Shown: positions 18,338-28,541, counted from the stretch's first letter. The stretch is 64,000 nucleotides of DNA from Stutzerimonas degradans (GCF_024448505.1 NZ_JAMOHV010000010.1:1-64000); one strand, 5' to 3'. A program made the numbers and translations. The notes: generated from the sequence alone by a model not told the origin.

Positions 18338-18347
18338 AGGAATTGCT

Positions 18348-19172
18348 ATGACTTCTCCCCGCATCGCTTTCATCGGCGCCGGCAACATGGCGGCCAGCCT
18401 GATCGGCGGTCTGCGCGCCCAGGGTGTCGCCGCCGACGCCATCCGCGCCAGCGATCCTGGTGCCGAGCAGCGCGCGCGAATCAGCGCAGAGCACGGCATC
18501 CAGACCTTCGCCGACAACCGCGACGCGCTGACGAATGCCGATGTGGTGGTGCTGGCGGTCAAACCGCAGGTGATGCAGGCCGTCTGCCGCGACCTGTCAG
18601 CGCAGCTTGCACCGACCACGCTGATCGTTTCCATCGCTGCCGGCATCACCTGCGACAGCCTGCAGCGCTGGCTCGGCCCGCAGCCGCGGGCCATCGTGCG
18701 CTGCATGCCGAACACCCCGGCGCTGCTGCGCCAGGGCGTCAGCGGCCTGTTCGCCAATGCACAGGTCAGCACTATGCAGAAGCACCAGGCCGAACAGCTG
18801 CTTTCGGCGGTCGGCGTGGCCCTGTGGCTGGACGAAGAACAGCTGATCGACGCGGTCACTGCCGTGTCCGGCAGCGGCCCGGCCTACTTCTTCCTGCTCA
18901 TCGAGGCGATGACCGCGGCCGGCGAACAACTCGGGCTGCCACGCGCAACCGCCGCGCAACTGACGCTGCAGACGGCCCTGGGCGCGGCGCGCATGGCCTG
19001 CGAAAGCGACGTCGACGCCGCCGAGCTGCGGCGCCGCGTCACCTCGCCGAACGGAACCACCGAAGCGGCGATCAAAGCCTTCCAGGCTGGCGGCTTCGAG
19101 CAACTGGTGCAGCAGGCGCTGAACGCCGCCGCGCACCGCTCGGCCGAGCTGGCCGAACAACTGGGCCAATAA
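18348..19172 (+). CDS. proC: Pyrroline-5-carboxylate reductase
   Basis: Last step of proline synthesis: NAD(P)H-dependent reduction of pyrroline-5-carboxylate. It has the N-terminal Rossmann motif FIGAGNMAASLIGG and the C-terminal signature SGSGPAYFFLLIEAM. Although the frame is open from 18315, the ATG at 18348 has a clear AAAGGA Shine-Dalgarno and gives 274 residues. It sits between yggS and yggT. Confidence 0.96.
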   Translation: MTSPRIAFIGAGNMAASLIGGLRAQGVAADAIRASDPGAEQRARISAEHGIQTFADNRDALTNADVVVLAVKPQVMQAVCRDLSAQLAPTTLIVSIAAGITCDSLQRWLGPQPRAIVRCMPNTPALLRQGVSGLFANAQVSTMQKHQAEQLLSAVGVALWLDEEQLIDAVTAVSGSGPAYFFLLIEAMTAAGEQLGLPRATAAQLTLQTALGAARMACESDVDAAELRRRVTSPNGTTEAAIKAFQAGGFEQLVQQALNAAAHRSAELAEQLGQ

Positions 19173-19181
19173 GGAGCATTC

Positions 19182-19772
19182 ATGTCCCAACTTTCGCAAG
19201 CCCTGATCCTGATCATCCAGACGCTCGGCAGCCTCTACCTGCTGATCGTCCTGCTGCGCTTCATCCTGCAGCTGGTGCGCGCTGACTTCTACAACCCGCT
19301 CAGCCAGTTCATCGTCAAGGCCACCCACCCGCTGCTGCGGCCGATGCGCCGGGTGATTCCGAGCATGGGCACGCTGGACCTGTCGTCGCTGCTGCTCGCG
19401 CTGATCGTGCAAATCGTGCTGATGGCGCTGATCCTGCTGGTCGCCTACGGCACCACCGGCAACCCGATTCTGCTGCTGATATGGGCACTGATCGGCATCA
19501 CCGGGCTGTTTCTCAACATCTTCTTCTGGGCACTGATCATCAGCGTGATCCTCTCCTGGGTCGCGCCGGGCAGCCACAACCCGGGCGCGCAGCTGGTCAG
19601 CCAGCTGTGCGAGCCAGTGCTGGCTCCGTTCCGTCGCCTGCTGCCGAATCTCGGCGGGCTCGACATCTCGCCGATCTTCGCCTTCCTGGCGATCAAGCTG
19701 CTGGACATGCTGGTGGTCAACAACCTGGCGACCATGACGCACATGCCCAACATTCTGCGCATGCTGATCTGA
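19182..19772 (+). CDS. yggT: YggT family membrane protein
   Basis: Inner-membrane protein of 196 residues with two YGGT units. Each pairs a hydrophobic helix with an amphipathic stretch containing a P-[LV]-L-x-P-x-R-R-like motif (HPLLRPMRRVIPSMG; EPVLAPFRRLLPNLGG). Function is unproven; family members are linked to osmotic tolerance in E. coli and to envelope or division processes in other bacteria. It lies 9 nt after proC, with a good AAGGAG Shine-Dalgarno, so it belongs to that operon. Confidence 0.93.
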   Translation: MSQLSQALILIIQTLGSLYLLIVLLRFILQLVRADFYNPLSQFIVKATHPLLRPMRRVIPSMGTLDLSSLLLALIVQIVLMALILLVAYGTTGNPILLLIWALIGITGLFLNIFFWALIISVILSWVAPGSHNPGAQLVSQLCEPVLAPFRRLLPNLGGLDISPIFAFLAIKLLDMLVVNNLATMTHMPNILRMLI

Positions 19773-19831
19773 GCCTGACGACCGTCCGGGGGCTTCACAG
19801 GCCCACCGGGCGGCCAACCGGCGGTCGCGGA

Positions 19832-19861
19832 TTGACCGTCTGTCAGCGAATCGGATAAATC
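19832..19861 (+). promoter_or_regulatory. Putative sigma-70 promoter for the dynamin-like GTPase gene
   Basis: TTGACC at 19832-19837 and TAAATC at 19856-19861 are 18 nt apart and end 28 nt upstream of the GTPase start. The match to the consensus is moderate. It suggests that the inserted GTPase gene has its own promoter and is not read only from yggS-proC-yggT. Confidence 0.4.
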
Positions 19862-19888
19862 GCCGTACCACTTCCCCAGGGACCCGGG

Positions 19889-21856
19889 ATGAGCATGGAA
19901 CGACTCGATCGACAGGTGGACGCCTACGTCACCTGGAAACGCGACCTGATCCGCGAGATCACCCGCTATCGCAGCTGGCTGCTGCACAACCGCCTCGGCA
20001 GCGAGGCGGTCGATGCCCGTCTCGAGCGTGCGCTGCGCATCCTGCGCACCGATCAGATCACCCTGGCGTTCGTCGGCGAGTATTCACGCGGCAAGACCGA
20101 GCTGATCAACAGCTTGCTGTTTTCCAGCTACGGCCAACGCATCCTGCCGTCACGCGCGGGGCGCACCACCATGTGCCCGACCGAGCTGTTCTTCGACCCG
20201 CGGGCCGAGCGCTGCTACATCCGCCTGCTGCCCATCGAATCACGCCTGGAAGACACCAGCATCGCGCAGTTCAAGCGCACGCCGCGGCACTGGCTGAACA
20301 TCCCGCTGTACCCGCACGATCCGCAAAGCATGGTCGAGGCCTTCACCCAGGTCGCCCGGACCAAGGCCGTGTCGGTCGAGCAGGCGATCGAACTGGGATT
20401 CCAGGCCGAGACGCTGGAGCGCGCCGACGGCACCGAGCAGGTGCTGGTGCCGGCCTGGCGCCATGCGCTGGTCAGCTTCGATCATCCGCTGCTGCGCCAG
20501 GGCCTGCGCATTCTCGATACCCCGGGCCTGAACGCGCTGGGCAGCGAACCGGAGCTGACCCTGTCGATGCTGCCCAACGCCCAAGCCGTCCTGTTCATGC
20601 TGTCCGCCGATGCCGGCGTCACTGCCAGCGACATGGACATCTGGCGACGGCACGTCTGCCAGCTCGACAGCGATACCCGCGGCAACCTGTTCGCCGTGCT
20701 GAACAAGATCGACGTGCTGTGGGACGACCCTGCCGGCGACGAGTTCGTCCGCGAAGCGATTGACCAGATGCGCGCCAGCACCGCCCAGCAACTGGGCATC
20801 GACAGTGACCAGGTGCTGCCGTTGTCGGCCAAGCAGGCCCTGCTGGGTAAGGTGCGCGGCGATCAGGCGCTGCTCGAGCGCAGCCAGCTCGAAGCGCTGG
20901 AGCAGCTGCTTGCCGCGCGCATCCTGGCGCAGAAGGAGCGACTGCTCGAAGAGCAGGTAGTGCGCCAGGTGCTCGCCCTGTTGCACAACAGCCAGCAGGT
21001 GCTGCAGCTACGCCGCGAGAAGGTCAACGAGCAGCGCGCGCTGCTGGAGAACCACCAGGAAGGCAACGGGCAGATGTTGCTGGAGCTGACCGCGCGCACC
21101 CGTCACGACCACAACCGCCATCACAAACGCCTGCTCGAACTGCGTACCAATCAGCACCTGCTGCAGCGTCAGGGCGAGCTGCTCGGCGCGGCCATTCGCG
21201 CCGAGCGCCTGGAGGAGCACCTGGCCCGTCTGCGTCGCGGCCTCACCGGCAGCCTGACGACGCTGGGTATCAACCTGGCCATCCTGCATTTCTTCCGCTG
21301 CGTCGAGCAGGACCTGCACGCGCTGGAACTCGAAGCCGCACGCGCCAACAAGGTGGTCGTTGCCATCTACCAGCGGCACAACGAGGAAAACCCGCTGCAG
21401 GGCCTCGATGCGCCGCTGTTCGAGCTCCAGCCGTTCCAGCACGAACTGCGCAGCCTGCAGGGCAAGGCCGACCAGTTCCGCCTGCAGCTCAAGACCCTGC
21501 TCACCGAACAGAGCGCGCTCACCCGGCGCTTCTTCGCCACGCTGGTGCAGGAGGTGATCGGCCTGCACCAGCGCCTGCGGCAGGAGGCCAAGAGCTGGGC
21601 TGGCGACGCGCTGACGCCCTTGCTGCAGCATGCGCTGGAGAACAAGCAACAGCTGGAGATCCACATGCTGCGCCTCAAGACACTGGCGCAGACCAGCCAG
21701 CAGGACAGCCAGCGCGGCCAGCTGCTGACCCGCTACAGCGGCGAGCTGGACCAGCAGCTGGCGCAGGCGGCAGAAATGCTGCGCGTGCTGCGCCTGCCCG
21801 CGCCGCGGCGGCGCCAGGCCAAGGTGGTCAACCTGACGGATGCGGCTCGGTGCTGA
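19889..21856 (+). CDS. Dynamin-like large GTPase
   Basis: Protein of 655 residues with a dynamin-type GTPase domain: G1 P-loop GEYSRGKT (residues 63-70), a Thr-containing switch I (GRTTMCPTE), G3 DTPG (210-213) and G4 NKID (272-275). The rest is long, helical and rich in Gln, Leu, Arg and Glu, consistent with coiled coils. A mildly hydrophobic stretch near residues 460-475 could be a membrane-contact segment. Bacterial dynamin-like proteins remodel membranes or respond to envelope stress and phage; which applies here is unknown. I do not recall a homologue at this position in P. aeruginosa, so it is probably a lineage-specific insertion between yggT and metX. Confidence 0.85.
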   Translation: MSMERLDRQVDAYVTWKRDLIREITRYRSWLLHNRLGSEAVDARLERALRILRTDQITLAFVGEYSRGKTELINSLLFSSYGQRILPSRAGRTTMCPTELFFDPRAERCYIRLLPIESRLEDTSIAQFKRTPRHWLNIPLYPHDPQSMVEAFTQVARTKAVSVEQAIELGFQAETLERADGTEQVLVPAWRHALVSFDHPLLRQGLRILDTPGLNALGSEPELTLSMLPNAQAVLFMLSADAGVTASDMDIWRRHVCQLDSDTRGNLFAVLNKIDVLWDDPAGDEFVREAIDQMRASTAQQLGIDSDQVLPLSAKQALLGKVRGDQALLERSQLEALEQLLAARILAQKERLLEEQVVRQVLALLHNSQQVLQLRREKVNEQRALLENHQEGNGQMLLELTARTRHDHNRHHKRLLELRTNQHLLQRQGELLGAAIRAERLEEHLARLRRGLTGSLTTLGINLAILHFFRCVEQDLHALELEAARANKVVVAIYQRHNEENPLQGLDAPLFELQPFQHELRSLQGKADQFRLQLKTLLTEQSALTRRFFATLVQEVIGLHQRLRQEAKSWAGDALTPLLQHALENKQQLEIHMLRLKTLAQTSQQDSQRGQLLTRYSGELDQQLAQAAEMLRVLRLPAPRRRQAKVVNLTDAARC

Positions 21857-21936
21857 TCGGCCGCAGCGATTGCAGATGAATTGCGGCGCGCTTCCCTTTA
21901 GACTTTGCCGCCTTCTTTTCGCAAGAGCCAGGGTCG

Positions 21937-23076
21937 ATGCCCACTGCCATTCCAGCCGATTCCGTTGGCCTGGTGAGTCCGAAGGTCGCGCATTTCGCCG
22001 AACCGCTGGCACTCGCCTGTGGCCGCACGCTGGCTGACTACCAGCTGATCTACGAAACCTACGGCCAACTGAACGCCGCGCGCAGCAATGCCGTGCTGAT
22101 CTGCCATGCGCTGTCCGGCCATCACCATGCCGCCGGCTACCACAGCCCGGACGATCGCAAGCCGGGCTGGTGGGATAGCTGCATCGGGCCAGGCAAGGCG
22201 ATCGACACGGAGCGCTTCTTCGTCGTCAGCCTGAACAACCTCGGCGGCTGCAACGGCTCGACCGGCCCGAGCAGCCTCAATCCGGCGACCGGCAAGGTCT
22301 ATGGTGCCGACTTCCCGGTGGTCACCGTGGAGGACTGGGTGCACAGCCAGGCACGTCTGGCCGACCAGCTCGGCATCGCACAATGGGCCGCCGTGGTGGG
22401 TGGCAGCCTGGGCGGCATGCAGGCGCTGCAATGGACCATCAGCTACCCCGAGCGCGTGCGCCACTGCCTGGCGATCGCCTCGGCGCCCAAGCTGTCGGCA
22501 CAGAACATCGCCTTCAACGAAGTCGCGCGCCAGGCGATTCTCTCCGACCCGGAATTTCACGGCGGGCACTTCCAGGATCTGGGCGTGATTCCCAAGCGCG
22601 GCCTGATGCTGGCGCGCATGGTCGGCCACATCACCTACCTGTCCAACGATGCGATGGGCACCAAGTTCGGTCGCGGCCTGCGCAGCGAGAAGCTCAACTA
22701 CGACTTCAACAGCGTGGAATTCCAGGTCGAGAGTTACCTGCGTTACCAGGGCGAGGAATTCTCCAGCCGCTTCGACGCCAACACCTACCTACTGATGACC
22801 AAGGCGCTGGACTACTTCGACCCGGCCGCCGCGCACGATGACGACCTGGCCAAGACCTTCGCCGATGCCAAGGCCGATTTCTGCGTGATGTCCTTTACCA
22901 CCGACTGGCGCTTCTCGCCGGAGCGCTCGCGGGAAATCGTCGACGCGCTGCTCGCCGCACGCAAGAACGTCTGCTACCTGGAGATCGACGCGCCGCAAGG
23001 CCACGATGCTTTCCTGATCCCCAATCCCCGCTACCTGCAGGCCTTTCGCGGTTACATGAACCGCATCGCCGTATAA
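21937..23076 (+). CDS. metX: Homoserine O-acyltransferase (MetX)
   Basis: Acylates homoserine to begin direct-sulfhydrylation methionine synthesis. Pseudomonas MetX enzymes have been reported to use succinyl-CoA; the acyl donor cannot be fixed from sequence alone. The 379-residue alpha/beta hydrolase has the nucleophile elbow [12 protein letters not shown], the conserved [12 protein letters not shown] loop, and the catalytic His in QGHDAFL. It is followed 9 nt later by metW, the usual Pseudomonas pairing. Confidence 0.96.
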   Translation: MPTAIPADSVGLVSPKVAHFAEPLALACGRTLADYQLIYETYGQLNAARSNAVLICHALSGHHHAAGYHSPDDRKPGWWDSCIGPGKAIDTERFFVVSLNNLGGCNGSTGPSSLNPATGKVYGADFPVVTVEDWVHSQARLADQLGIAQWAAVVGGSLGGMQALQWTISYPERVRHCLAIASAPKLSAQNIAFNEVARQAILSDPEFHGGHFQDLGVIPKRGLMLARMVGHITYLSNDAMGTKFGRGLRSEKLNYDFNSVEFQVESYLRYQGEEFSSRFDANTYLLMTKALDYFDPAAAHDDDLAKTFADAKADFCVMSFTTDWRFSPERSREIVDALLAARKNVCYLEIDAPQGHDAFLIPNPRYLQAFRGYMNRIAV

Positions 23077-23085
23077 GGAACCTCC

Positions 23086-23685
23086 ATGCGCGCCGACCTG
23101 GACATCATCCAAGACTGGATTCCGACCGGCAGCCGGGTGCTCGACCTCGGCTGCGGCAACGGCGAGCTGCTGGCCTGGCTGCGCGACCACAAGCAGGTCA
23201 GCGGCTACGGCCTGGAGATCGACCCCGACAACATCGCCGCCTGCATCGAAAAGGGCGTCAACGTCATCGAGCAGGACCTGGACAAGGGTCTGGGCAACTT
23301 CGCCAGCGACAGCTTCGACATGGTGGTGATGACCCAGGCGCTGCAGGCCGTGCACTACCCCGACCTGCTGATGAAGGAAATGCTGCGCGTCGGTCGCCAG
23401 TGCATCATCACCTTCCCCAACTTCGGCCACTGGCGCTGTCGCTGGTACCTGGCGAGCAAGGGCCGCATGCCGGTTTCCGAGTTCCTCCCCTACACTTGGT
23501 ACAACACGCCGAACATTCACTTCTGCACCTTCGAGGACTTCGAACGGCTCTGCCATGAACGTGGCGCGCGGGTGCTGGAGCGACTGGCGGTGGATCGCGA
23601 TCACCGACACGGCTGGGGCAGTCGCCTGTGGCCCAACCTGCTGGGCGAGATCGGCATCTACCGCGTTACCGGACCGGCCCGATGA
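23086..23685 (+). CDS. metW: MetW, methionine biosynthesis protein
   Basis: Class I methyltransferase-fold protein of 199 residues that acts with MetX in methionine synthesis. SAM-binding motif I is [14 protein letters not shown], and there is a conserved [11 protein letters not shown] segment. Work on metXW pairs indicates that MetW supports MetX activity, though its own chemistry is uncertain. It is in an operon with metX (AAGGAA Shine-Dalgarno right after the metX stop). Confidence 0.95.
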   Translation: MRADLDIIQDWIPTGSRVLDLGCGNGELLAWLRDHKQVSGYGLEIDPDNIAACIEKGVNVIEQDLDKGLGNFASDSFDMVVMTQALQAVHYPDLLMKEMLRVGRQCIITFPNFGHWRCRWYLASKGRMPVSEFLPYTWYNTPNIHFCTFEDFERLCHERGARVLERLAVDRDHRHGWGSRLWPNLLGEIGIYRVTGPAR

Positions 23686-23711
23686 CCGGCTGCACTGCTG
23701 GAGGAGAGACC

Positions 23712-24134
23712 ATGAAACGTGCCCTGATCTGCCTGCTGGTCGCGCTGTTCGCGCTGCCGGCGTTCGCCGAGCGCAAGCACAGCGCCGGCGAGTACGACAT
23801 TCACTACATCGCCTTCAATTCCGGCTTCCTGCAGCCGGACGTCGCCGCCGCGGCCGGCCTGGTGCGCAGCAAAACGCAGGGCGTGGTCAACGTCTCCGTG
23901 CTCAAGCAGGGCAAGGCGGTGCCGGCGCAGGTCAGCGGCACGGTGAAGAACCTGCTCGGGCAGGACCGGCCGCTGACCTTCAAGCAGCTCAAGGAAGGCG
24001 ATGCGGCGCTGTACTACCTGGCGCAGTTCCCCATCGACTCCCAGGAAACCCTGCGCTTCAGCCTGACGGTCAAGCCGCAGGATGGCGAGCCGGTGACCTT
24101 CGACTTCAACCAGGAAATCTTCCCCGACGAATGA
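23712..24134 (+). CDS. DUF4426 exported protein
   Basis: Predicted periplasmic protein of 140 residues. It has a clear signal peptide ([19 protein letters not shown], cleavage after AFA) and a beta-rich domain of the DUF4426 type. The frame is open from 23628, but the ATG at 23712 has a strong GGAGGAG Shine-Dalgarno and begins the signal peptide. It lies between metW and rdgB, the order usual in Pseudomonas; function is unknown. Its stop overlaps the rdgB start. Confidence 0.88.
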   Translation: MKRALICLLVALFALPAFAERKHSAGEYDIHYIAFNSGFLQPDVAAAAGLVRSKTQGVVNVSVLKQGKAVPAQVSGTVKNLLGQDRPLTFKQLKEGDAALYYLAQFPIDSQETLRFSLTVKPQDGEPVTFDFNQEIFPDE

Positions 24135-24727
24135 TGCCTTTCAAAGAACTGGTGCTTGCCAGCCACAACGCCGGCAAGCTCAAGGAACTCCAGGCCATGC
24201 TCGGCGATAGCGTGCGCGTCCGCTCGATCGCCGAGTTCAGCACCATCGAGCCGGAAGAGACCGGCCTGTCGTTCATCGAGAACGCCATTCTCAAGGCGCG
24301 TAACGCCGCGCGGCTATCCGGACTGCCGGCACTGGCCGACGACTCCGGTCTGGCGGTCGATGCGCTTGGCGGCGCGCCGGGCATCTATTCGGCGCGCTAT
24401 GCCGACGGCCAGGGCGACGCGGCGAACAACGCCAAGCTGCTGCACGTTCTGCAGGGCGTGCCGGACGCCGAGCGCGACGCCCAGTTCGTCTGCGCACTGG
24501 CGCTGGTGCGGCACGCCGATGACCCGCTGCCGATCATCTGCGAAGGCCTGTGGCACGGGCGCATCCTGCACGCCCCGCGCGGTGAGCACGGTTTCGGCTA
24601 CGACCCACTGTTCTGGGTGCCCGAATGCGACTGCTCCAGCGCCGAGCTGCCGGCAGCCGAGAAGAACCAGCTCAGCCACCGCGCGCGGGCCATGTCACTG
24701 CTCAAGCAGCGCCTGGGCATCGCGTGA
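24131..24727 (+). CDS. rdgB: Non-canonical purine NTP pyrophosphatase (RdgB/HAM1)
   Basis: Hydrolyses dITP, ITP and XTP to monophosphates, keeping deaminated purines out of DNA and RNA. It has the family motifs [12 protein letters not shown] (SxNxxK), the catalytic ADDSGL, and a late SHRARA. Two adjacent ATGs (24131, 24134) overlap the stop of the DUF4426 gene, giving 198 or 197 residues. A much longer in-frame extension upstream overlaps metW and is not credible. It is followed by hemW with a 4-nt overlap. Confidence 0.96.
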   Translation: MMPFKELVLASHNAGKLKELQAMLGDSVRVRSIAEFSTIEPEETGLSFIENAILKARNAARLSGLPALADDSGLAVDALGGAPGIYSARYADGQGDAANNAKLLHVLQGVPDAERDAQFVCALALVRHADDPLPIICEGLWHGRILHAPRGEHGFGYDPLFWVPECDCSSAELPAAEKNQLSHRARAMSLLKQRLGIA

Positions 24728-25923
24728 TCATTGCCTCGGACACGGCAGCCAGCGCGGTATCCGGGCAACACCAAACGGCGCCGCTCGACCCGCTGCCGCC
24801 ACTGGCGGCGTATGTGCACATCCCCTGGTGCGTGCGCAAATGCCCGTACTGCGACTTCAACTCCCACGCCGCCGGCGCCGAGTTGCCAGAAGCCGCCTAT
24901 GCCGACGCGCTGCTGGCCGACCTGGACGAGGATCTCGAACAGGTACAGCAGCGCCGGCTGACCTCGATCTTCTTCGGCGGCGGCACGCCGAGCCTGTTCA
25001 GCGCGTCGGCGCTGGGGCACATCCTCGACGGGCTGGAGCGGCAGGTGGGCTTCGCCGATGACATCGAGATCACCCTGGAAGCCAACCCGGGCACCTTCGA
25101 GCAGGCCAAGTTCCACGACTATCGCCAGCTCGGCATCAATCGCCTGTCGATCGGCGTGCAGAGTTTCCAGGCCGACAAGCTCAAGGCACTGGGCCGCATC
25201 CACGATGGCGACGAGGCCGTCCGCGCCGCCGACATGGCGCGCGCCGCCGGCTTCGACAACTTCAATCTGGACCTGATGCACGGCCTGCCGCAGCAGAGTC
25301 TGGACGACGCGCTGGCAGACCTGCGCACCGCCATCGCCCAGCAGCCGACGCACCTGTCCTGGTACCAGCTGACCGTCGAGCCGAACACCGAGTTCTGGAG
25401 CCGACCGCCGTTGCTGCCGGACGACGACATCCTCTGGGACATTCAGGAAGCCGGACAGGCACTGCTCGCCGAACACGGCTACCGCCAGTACGAGACCTCT
25501 GCCTATGCCCAGCCCGGTCGGCAGGCGCGACACAACCTGAACTACTGGACCTTCGGCGACTTTCTCGGCATCGGCGCCGGCGCCCACGCCAAGCTCACCC
25601 AGACCGACGGGCGCATCCTGCGCAGCTGGAAGACCCGCACACCAAAGGACTACCTCGACCCGGGTAAACCCTTTCGTGCCGGCGAAAAGCAGCTGCAGAC
25701 GGACGAGCTGCCCTTCGAATTCCTGATGAATGTGCTGCGCCTCACCGACGGCGTGCCGGCACTGCTGTTCACTCAGCGCACCGGCCTGTCGCTCGACCTG
25801 CTCGCCGCCGGGCGTCGCGAGGCCGAGGCGCGCGGCCTGCTGGTCGCCGATCCGCAGCGGCTGGTGGCGACGCCCAAGGGCCAGCTGTTTCTCAACGACC
25901 TGCTCCAACTCTTCCTGCCCTAA
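24724..25923 (+). CDS. hemW: HemW, radical-SAM heme chaperone (HemN-like)
   Basis: Radical SAM protein once annotated as oxygen-independent coproporphyrinogen oxidase; characterised family members bind and transfer heme instead. The [4Fe-4S] cluster motif is CVRKCPYC (Cx3Cx2C), followed by FGGGTPSLF and the HemW-type GVQSF and YQLTVEPNT. The most likely start is the GTG at 24724, which overlaps the rdgB stop (GTGA) and gives 399 residues. The gene belongs to the DUF4426-rdgB-hemW-DUF3392 run. Confidence 0.94.
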   Translation: MIIASDTAASAVSGQHQTAPLDPLPPLAAYVHIPWCVRKCPYCDFNSHAAGAELPEAAYADALLADLDEDLEQVQQRRLTSIFFGGGTPSLFSASALGHILDGLERQVGFADDIEITLEANPGTFEQAKFHDYRQLGINRLSIGVQSFQADKLKALGRIHDGDEAVRAADMARAAGFDNFNLDLMHGLPQQSLDDALADLRTAIAQQPTHLSWYQLTVEPNTEFWSRPPLLPDDDILWDIQEAGQALLAEHGYRQYETSAYAQPGRQARHNLNYWTFGDFLGIGAGAHAKLTQTDGRILRSWKTRTPKDYLDPGKPFRAGEKQLQTDELPFEFLMNVLRLTDGVPALLFTQRTGLSLDLLAAGRREAEARGLLVADPQRLVATPKGQLFLNDLLQLFLP

Positions 25924-25932
25924 GGAACCCGC

Positions 25933-26256
25933 ATGGATTTGCTACTCGACCTGATCGCCAGCCTGTCGCGCTGGAGCCGCAGTCACCTGTCGGATATCTC
26001 GCTGGCGATCATGGCCACACTGTTCGTGCTGTTCGGCCCGGCGCTCAATGCCTGGGTACAGAAGAACATCGGCGGACTCAACTTCGTGCTGCGCACCCTG
26101 CTGTTCGTGATCTTCTGCGCCATCGTCTACGGCTTGGGGATCATCTACCTGAGCCCCTGGCTGGCGAAGGGGCTGGCGCAGTTCAACAACTACACGCTGG
26201 CACCGGTGCTGCTGGTGGTGCTGTTCATCGTCGGAGTGATCGCCGATCGCAACTGA
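25933..26256 (+). CDS. DUF3392 small membrane protein
   Basis: Inner-membrane protein of 107 residues with three predicted membrane helices (about residues 24-42, 50-72 and 85-104). It matches the DUF3392 pattern, including NFVLRTLLFV and a polar C terminus ADRN. It is the last gene of the rdgB-hemW operon, with an AAGGAA Shine-Dalgarno, and is followed by a bidirectional terminator. Function unknown. Confidence 0.88.
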   Translation: MDLLLDLIASLSRWSRSHLSDISLAIMATLFVLFGPALNAWVQKNIGGLNFVLRTLLFVIFCAIVYGLGIIYLSPWLAKGLAQFNNYTLAPVLLVVLFIVGVIADRN

Positions 26257-26277
26257 GCACGCATCGCCACACATGAA

Positions 26278-26299
26278 AACGCCGCCCGAGGGCGGCGTT
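26278..26299. terminator. Bidirectional terminator between DUF3392 and DUF1329 genes
   Basis: AACGCCGCC-CGAG-GGCGGCGTT forms a perfect 9-bp stem. On the minus strand it is followed by TTTTC, and on the plus strand by CTTGTG. It lies between two convergent genes and serves best as the terminator of the minus-strand DUF1329 gene. Confidence 0.8.
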
Positions 26300-26316
26300 C
26301 TTGTGTGGCGTTCGAC

Positions 26317-27654
26317 TCAGTTCGCGCCGCGGCGTAGCGCCTGTGGCGAGAAGTCGTGGGGGCTCAGGCGCACGCCGAAGTCGTACATCGGTTCGCCGTT
26401 GTCCAGCCCATCGACGAAGTAATTGCCGTCCTTGAGGTGATACAGCGTCTCCAGGGTGCTGTTGAACATCGGCACCTCGTAGTAACTGATCGGATGGCTT
26501 TCCTGCAGGCCGATCAGCTGGCCGCCGTCATCGAACAGATCCACGGCGAGAATCTGCCAGCTGTCCTCGTCGAGGTAGAAGCGCCGCTTGGCGTAAGGAT
26601 GGGTGAAGCCGGTACGCAGGGTCGCCTCGACCACCCACACGCGATGCAGCTCGTAACGCAGCAGCTCGGGGTTGAGCGTGCGCGGCAGGACGATGTCGTC
26701 GTAAGGAATGCCCTGCTGGTGCACCGCATAGCTGTTGTAGGGCATCAGCATTTCGCGCTTGCCCAGCAGCTGCCAGTCGTAGCGATCCGGCGCGCCGTTG
26801 AACGAGTCGACCACGTCGGCGGTGGCCAGGCCGCTGGTGTCCGGTTGCACCGAATCGTAGGCCAGCGACGGCAGGCGCCGCACTCGGCGGTCACCCGGGC
26901 TGTAGCGCCAGGCCTTGCGCGTAGTCAGCACCTGATCCATCGGGTCCTGTACCACCAGCGAGGTGCCGGCCAGCTTGGCCGGTGCGGTCACCCGGTATTT
27001 GTAGTACAGCAGGGTGTTGTTCAGATCACCCTGCTCCATACCCTCGCGGTTGTAGACGTAATACACGTGACGATCGCGCTTGATGTAGTTGGCACGGCCG
27101 CCGATCACCACCGCCTGGTGGTTGATCATGTGGGTCTGATCGCCCTTGTAGTGCAGCACGTGGTTCCAGATCGCCTCCATGCCGTTCTGCGGCAGCGGGA
27201 AGGGAATGCCGGCCGCCGCGCCCTGGATGCCATTACCGTTGGCAATCAGCTCGGCGGATTGGGCATTGGCCCGGGTAGCCTCGTAGATACGCTGCGGCGC
27301 TGCAGCGCTGCGACGGGTCGGGAAGACGCGCAGATGGAAGTCGGGATAGCGCTCGAGCAGCGCCGCCAGACCCTCGGGTAGCCGCGCGGCATGCTCGGCG
27401 AGGTTGTTCTTGTCGACGCGATAGAGCGGCGCATCATCGGCGAACGGATCGGGATGGTGCATGCCCGGCTGGTAGCTCGCCGGCGGGGTGACACCGCCGG
27501 TCCACGCCGGGATGGTGCCGTCCGCGTTGCCGGCCCGCTCGGCGCCGAGCGGCGTGAGGTCCTGTCCCAGGCGCGCCGCCTGGCTCGCATCCACCGCGGC
27601 GAGTACCGGCCAACTGGCACAGGCCGTCAGCAGCACTGCAATCTTCACGTACAT
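26317..27654 (-). CDS. DUF1329 exported lipoprotein-localisation-like protein
   Basis: Exported protein of 445 residues with a signal peptide (MYVKIAVLLTACASWPVLA, cleavage before AVDAS). The mature start DASQAARLGQDLTPLGAERAGNADGTIPAW is characteristic of DUF1329. This family resembles LolA/LolB-type lipid-binding folds and often occurs near RND-type transporters in Pseudomonas; no such transporter is present here. The ATG has a GGGGGAAG Shine-Dalgarno. I do not recall it at this place in P. aeruginosa, so it may be a lineage-specific insertion. Confidence 0.88.
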   Translation of the reverse strand: MYVKIAVLLTACASWPVLAAVDASQAARLGQDLTPLGAERAGNADGTIPAWTGGVTPPASYQPGMHHPDPFADDAPLYRVDKNNLAEHAARLPEGLAALLERYPDFHLRVFPTRRSAAAPQRIYEATRANAQSAELIANGNGIQGAAAGIPFPLPQNGMEAIWNHVLHYKGDQTHMINHQAVVIGGRANYIKRDRHVYYVYNREGMEQGDLNNTLLYYKYRVTAPAKLAGTSLVVQDPMDQVLTTRKAWRYSPGDRRVRRLPSLAYDSVQPDTSGLATADVVDSFNGAPDRYDWQLLGKREMLMPYNSYAVHQQGIPYDDIVLPRTLNPELLRYELHRVWVVEATLRTGFTHPYAKRRFYLDEDSWQILAVDLFDDGGQLIGLQESHPISYYEVPMFNSTLETLYHLKDGNYFVDGLDNGEPMYDFGVRLSPHDFSPQALRRGAN

Positions 27655-27812
27655 CGTCTACTTCCCCCTTGTGGCGGACGACGACGGCCGTGCATGTGCA
27701 GGCTCGCGGCCATCCGCTGGCATTGTTGTTCGGTTCGGGCAGGCGAGCCGTCCTGGCGTTGTGCATCCTGCGGCCGCTTGGCTGCGGCTCTTGTGCGGCG
27801 GTGCGTGCCGAC

Positions 27813-28526
27813 TCAGTCGACGCGCTGGAACTTCAGGTCCCAGACGCCGTGACCGAGGCGCTCGCCGCGGCGCTCGAACTTGGTCACCGGACGCTCCGCG
27901 GGCCGCGGCACGTAAGCGCCGTCGGTTGCGAGATTGCGGTAGCCCGGCGCTGCGCTCAGCACCTCGAGCATGTGCTCGGCATACGGCTGCCAGTCGGTCG
28001 CCATGTGCAGCACGCCACCGACCTTGAGCTTCTGCCGGATCAGCTCGGCAAAAGCCGGTTGCACGATACGGCGTTTATGGTGACGGCTTTTGTGCCAAGG
28101 ATCGGGGAAAAACAGCAGAACCCGATCGAGGCTGGCGTCGGCGACGCATTCACGCAGGACCTCGAGCGCGTCGCAACTGTAGACGCGAACATTCTGCAGG
28201 TTTTGTGACAGAAGTCCGCTGAGCAGCGCCCCCACCCCCGGCTTGTGCACTTCAACGCCGATGAAGTCCTGCTCGGGCGCGGCGGCGGCCATTTCCAGCG
28301 TCGAATGGCCCATGCCGAAGCCGATCTCGAAGGTACGCGGCGCCTGGCGGCCGAACACCTGGTCGAAGTCGCGCAGGCCGTCGCTCAGCTCCAGGCCGAA
28401 CTTCGGCCAGCCCAGTTCGATGCCGCGCTGCTGGCCGAGGGTGGTGCGGCCGGCGCGCATCACGAAGCTCTTGATGGTGCGCCGATGTTCGAGCGGCTGC
28501 TCGGGCGTGGAGGTCGGTTCAGTCAT
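27813..28526 (-). CDS. trmB: tRNA (guanine-N7-)-methyltransferase
   Basis: Makes m7G46 in the tRNA variable loop using SAM. The Rossmann SAM site is [15 protein letters not shown], and the TrmB hallmark [15 protein letters not shown] is intact. The frame is open from 28568, inside the thiG terminator, but the ATG at 28526 gives the expected 237 residues. It is downstream of thiG on the same strand, separated by a terminator, so it probably has its own promoter or depends on read-through. Confidence 0.96.
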   Translation of the reverse strand: MTEPTSTPEQPLEHRRTIKSFVMRAGRTTLGQQRGIELGWPKFGLELSDGLRDFDQVFGRQAPRTFEIGFGMGHSTLEMAAAAPEQDFIGVEVHKPGVGALLSGLLSQNLQNVRVYSCDALEVLRECVADASLDRVLLFFPDPWHKSRHHKRRIVQPAFAELIRQKLKVGGVLHMATDWQPYAEHMLEVLSAAPGYRNLATDGAYVPRPAERPVTKFERRGERLGHGVWDLKFQRVD

Positions 28527-28541
28527 GGGATACCTGCGAAA

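Noticed and set aside
21857-21936. Possible SAM riboswitch upstream of metX
   Set aside because: The gap is only 80 nt, and I see no SAM-I or SAM-II type stems or core sequences.
23555-24130. In-frame upstream extension of rdgB overlapping metW and the DUF4426 gene
   Set aside because: RdgB homology starts at 24131/24134, and two other well-supported genes occupy the extension in other frames.
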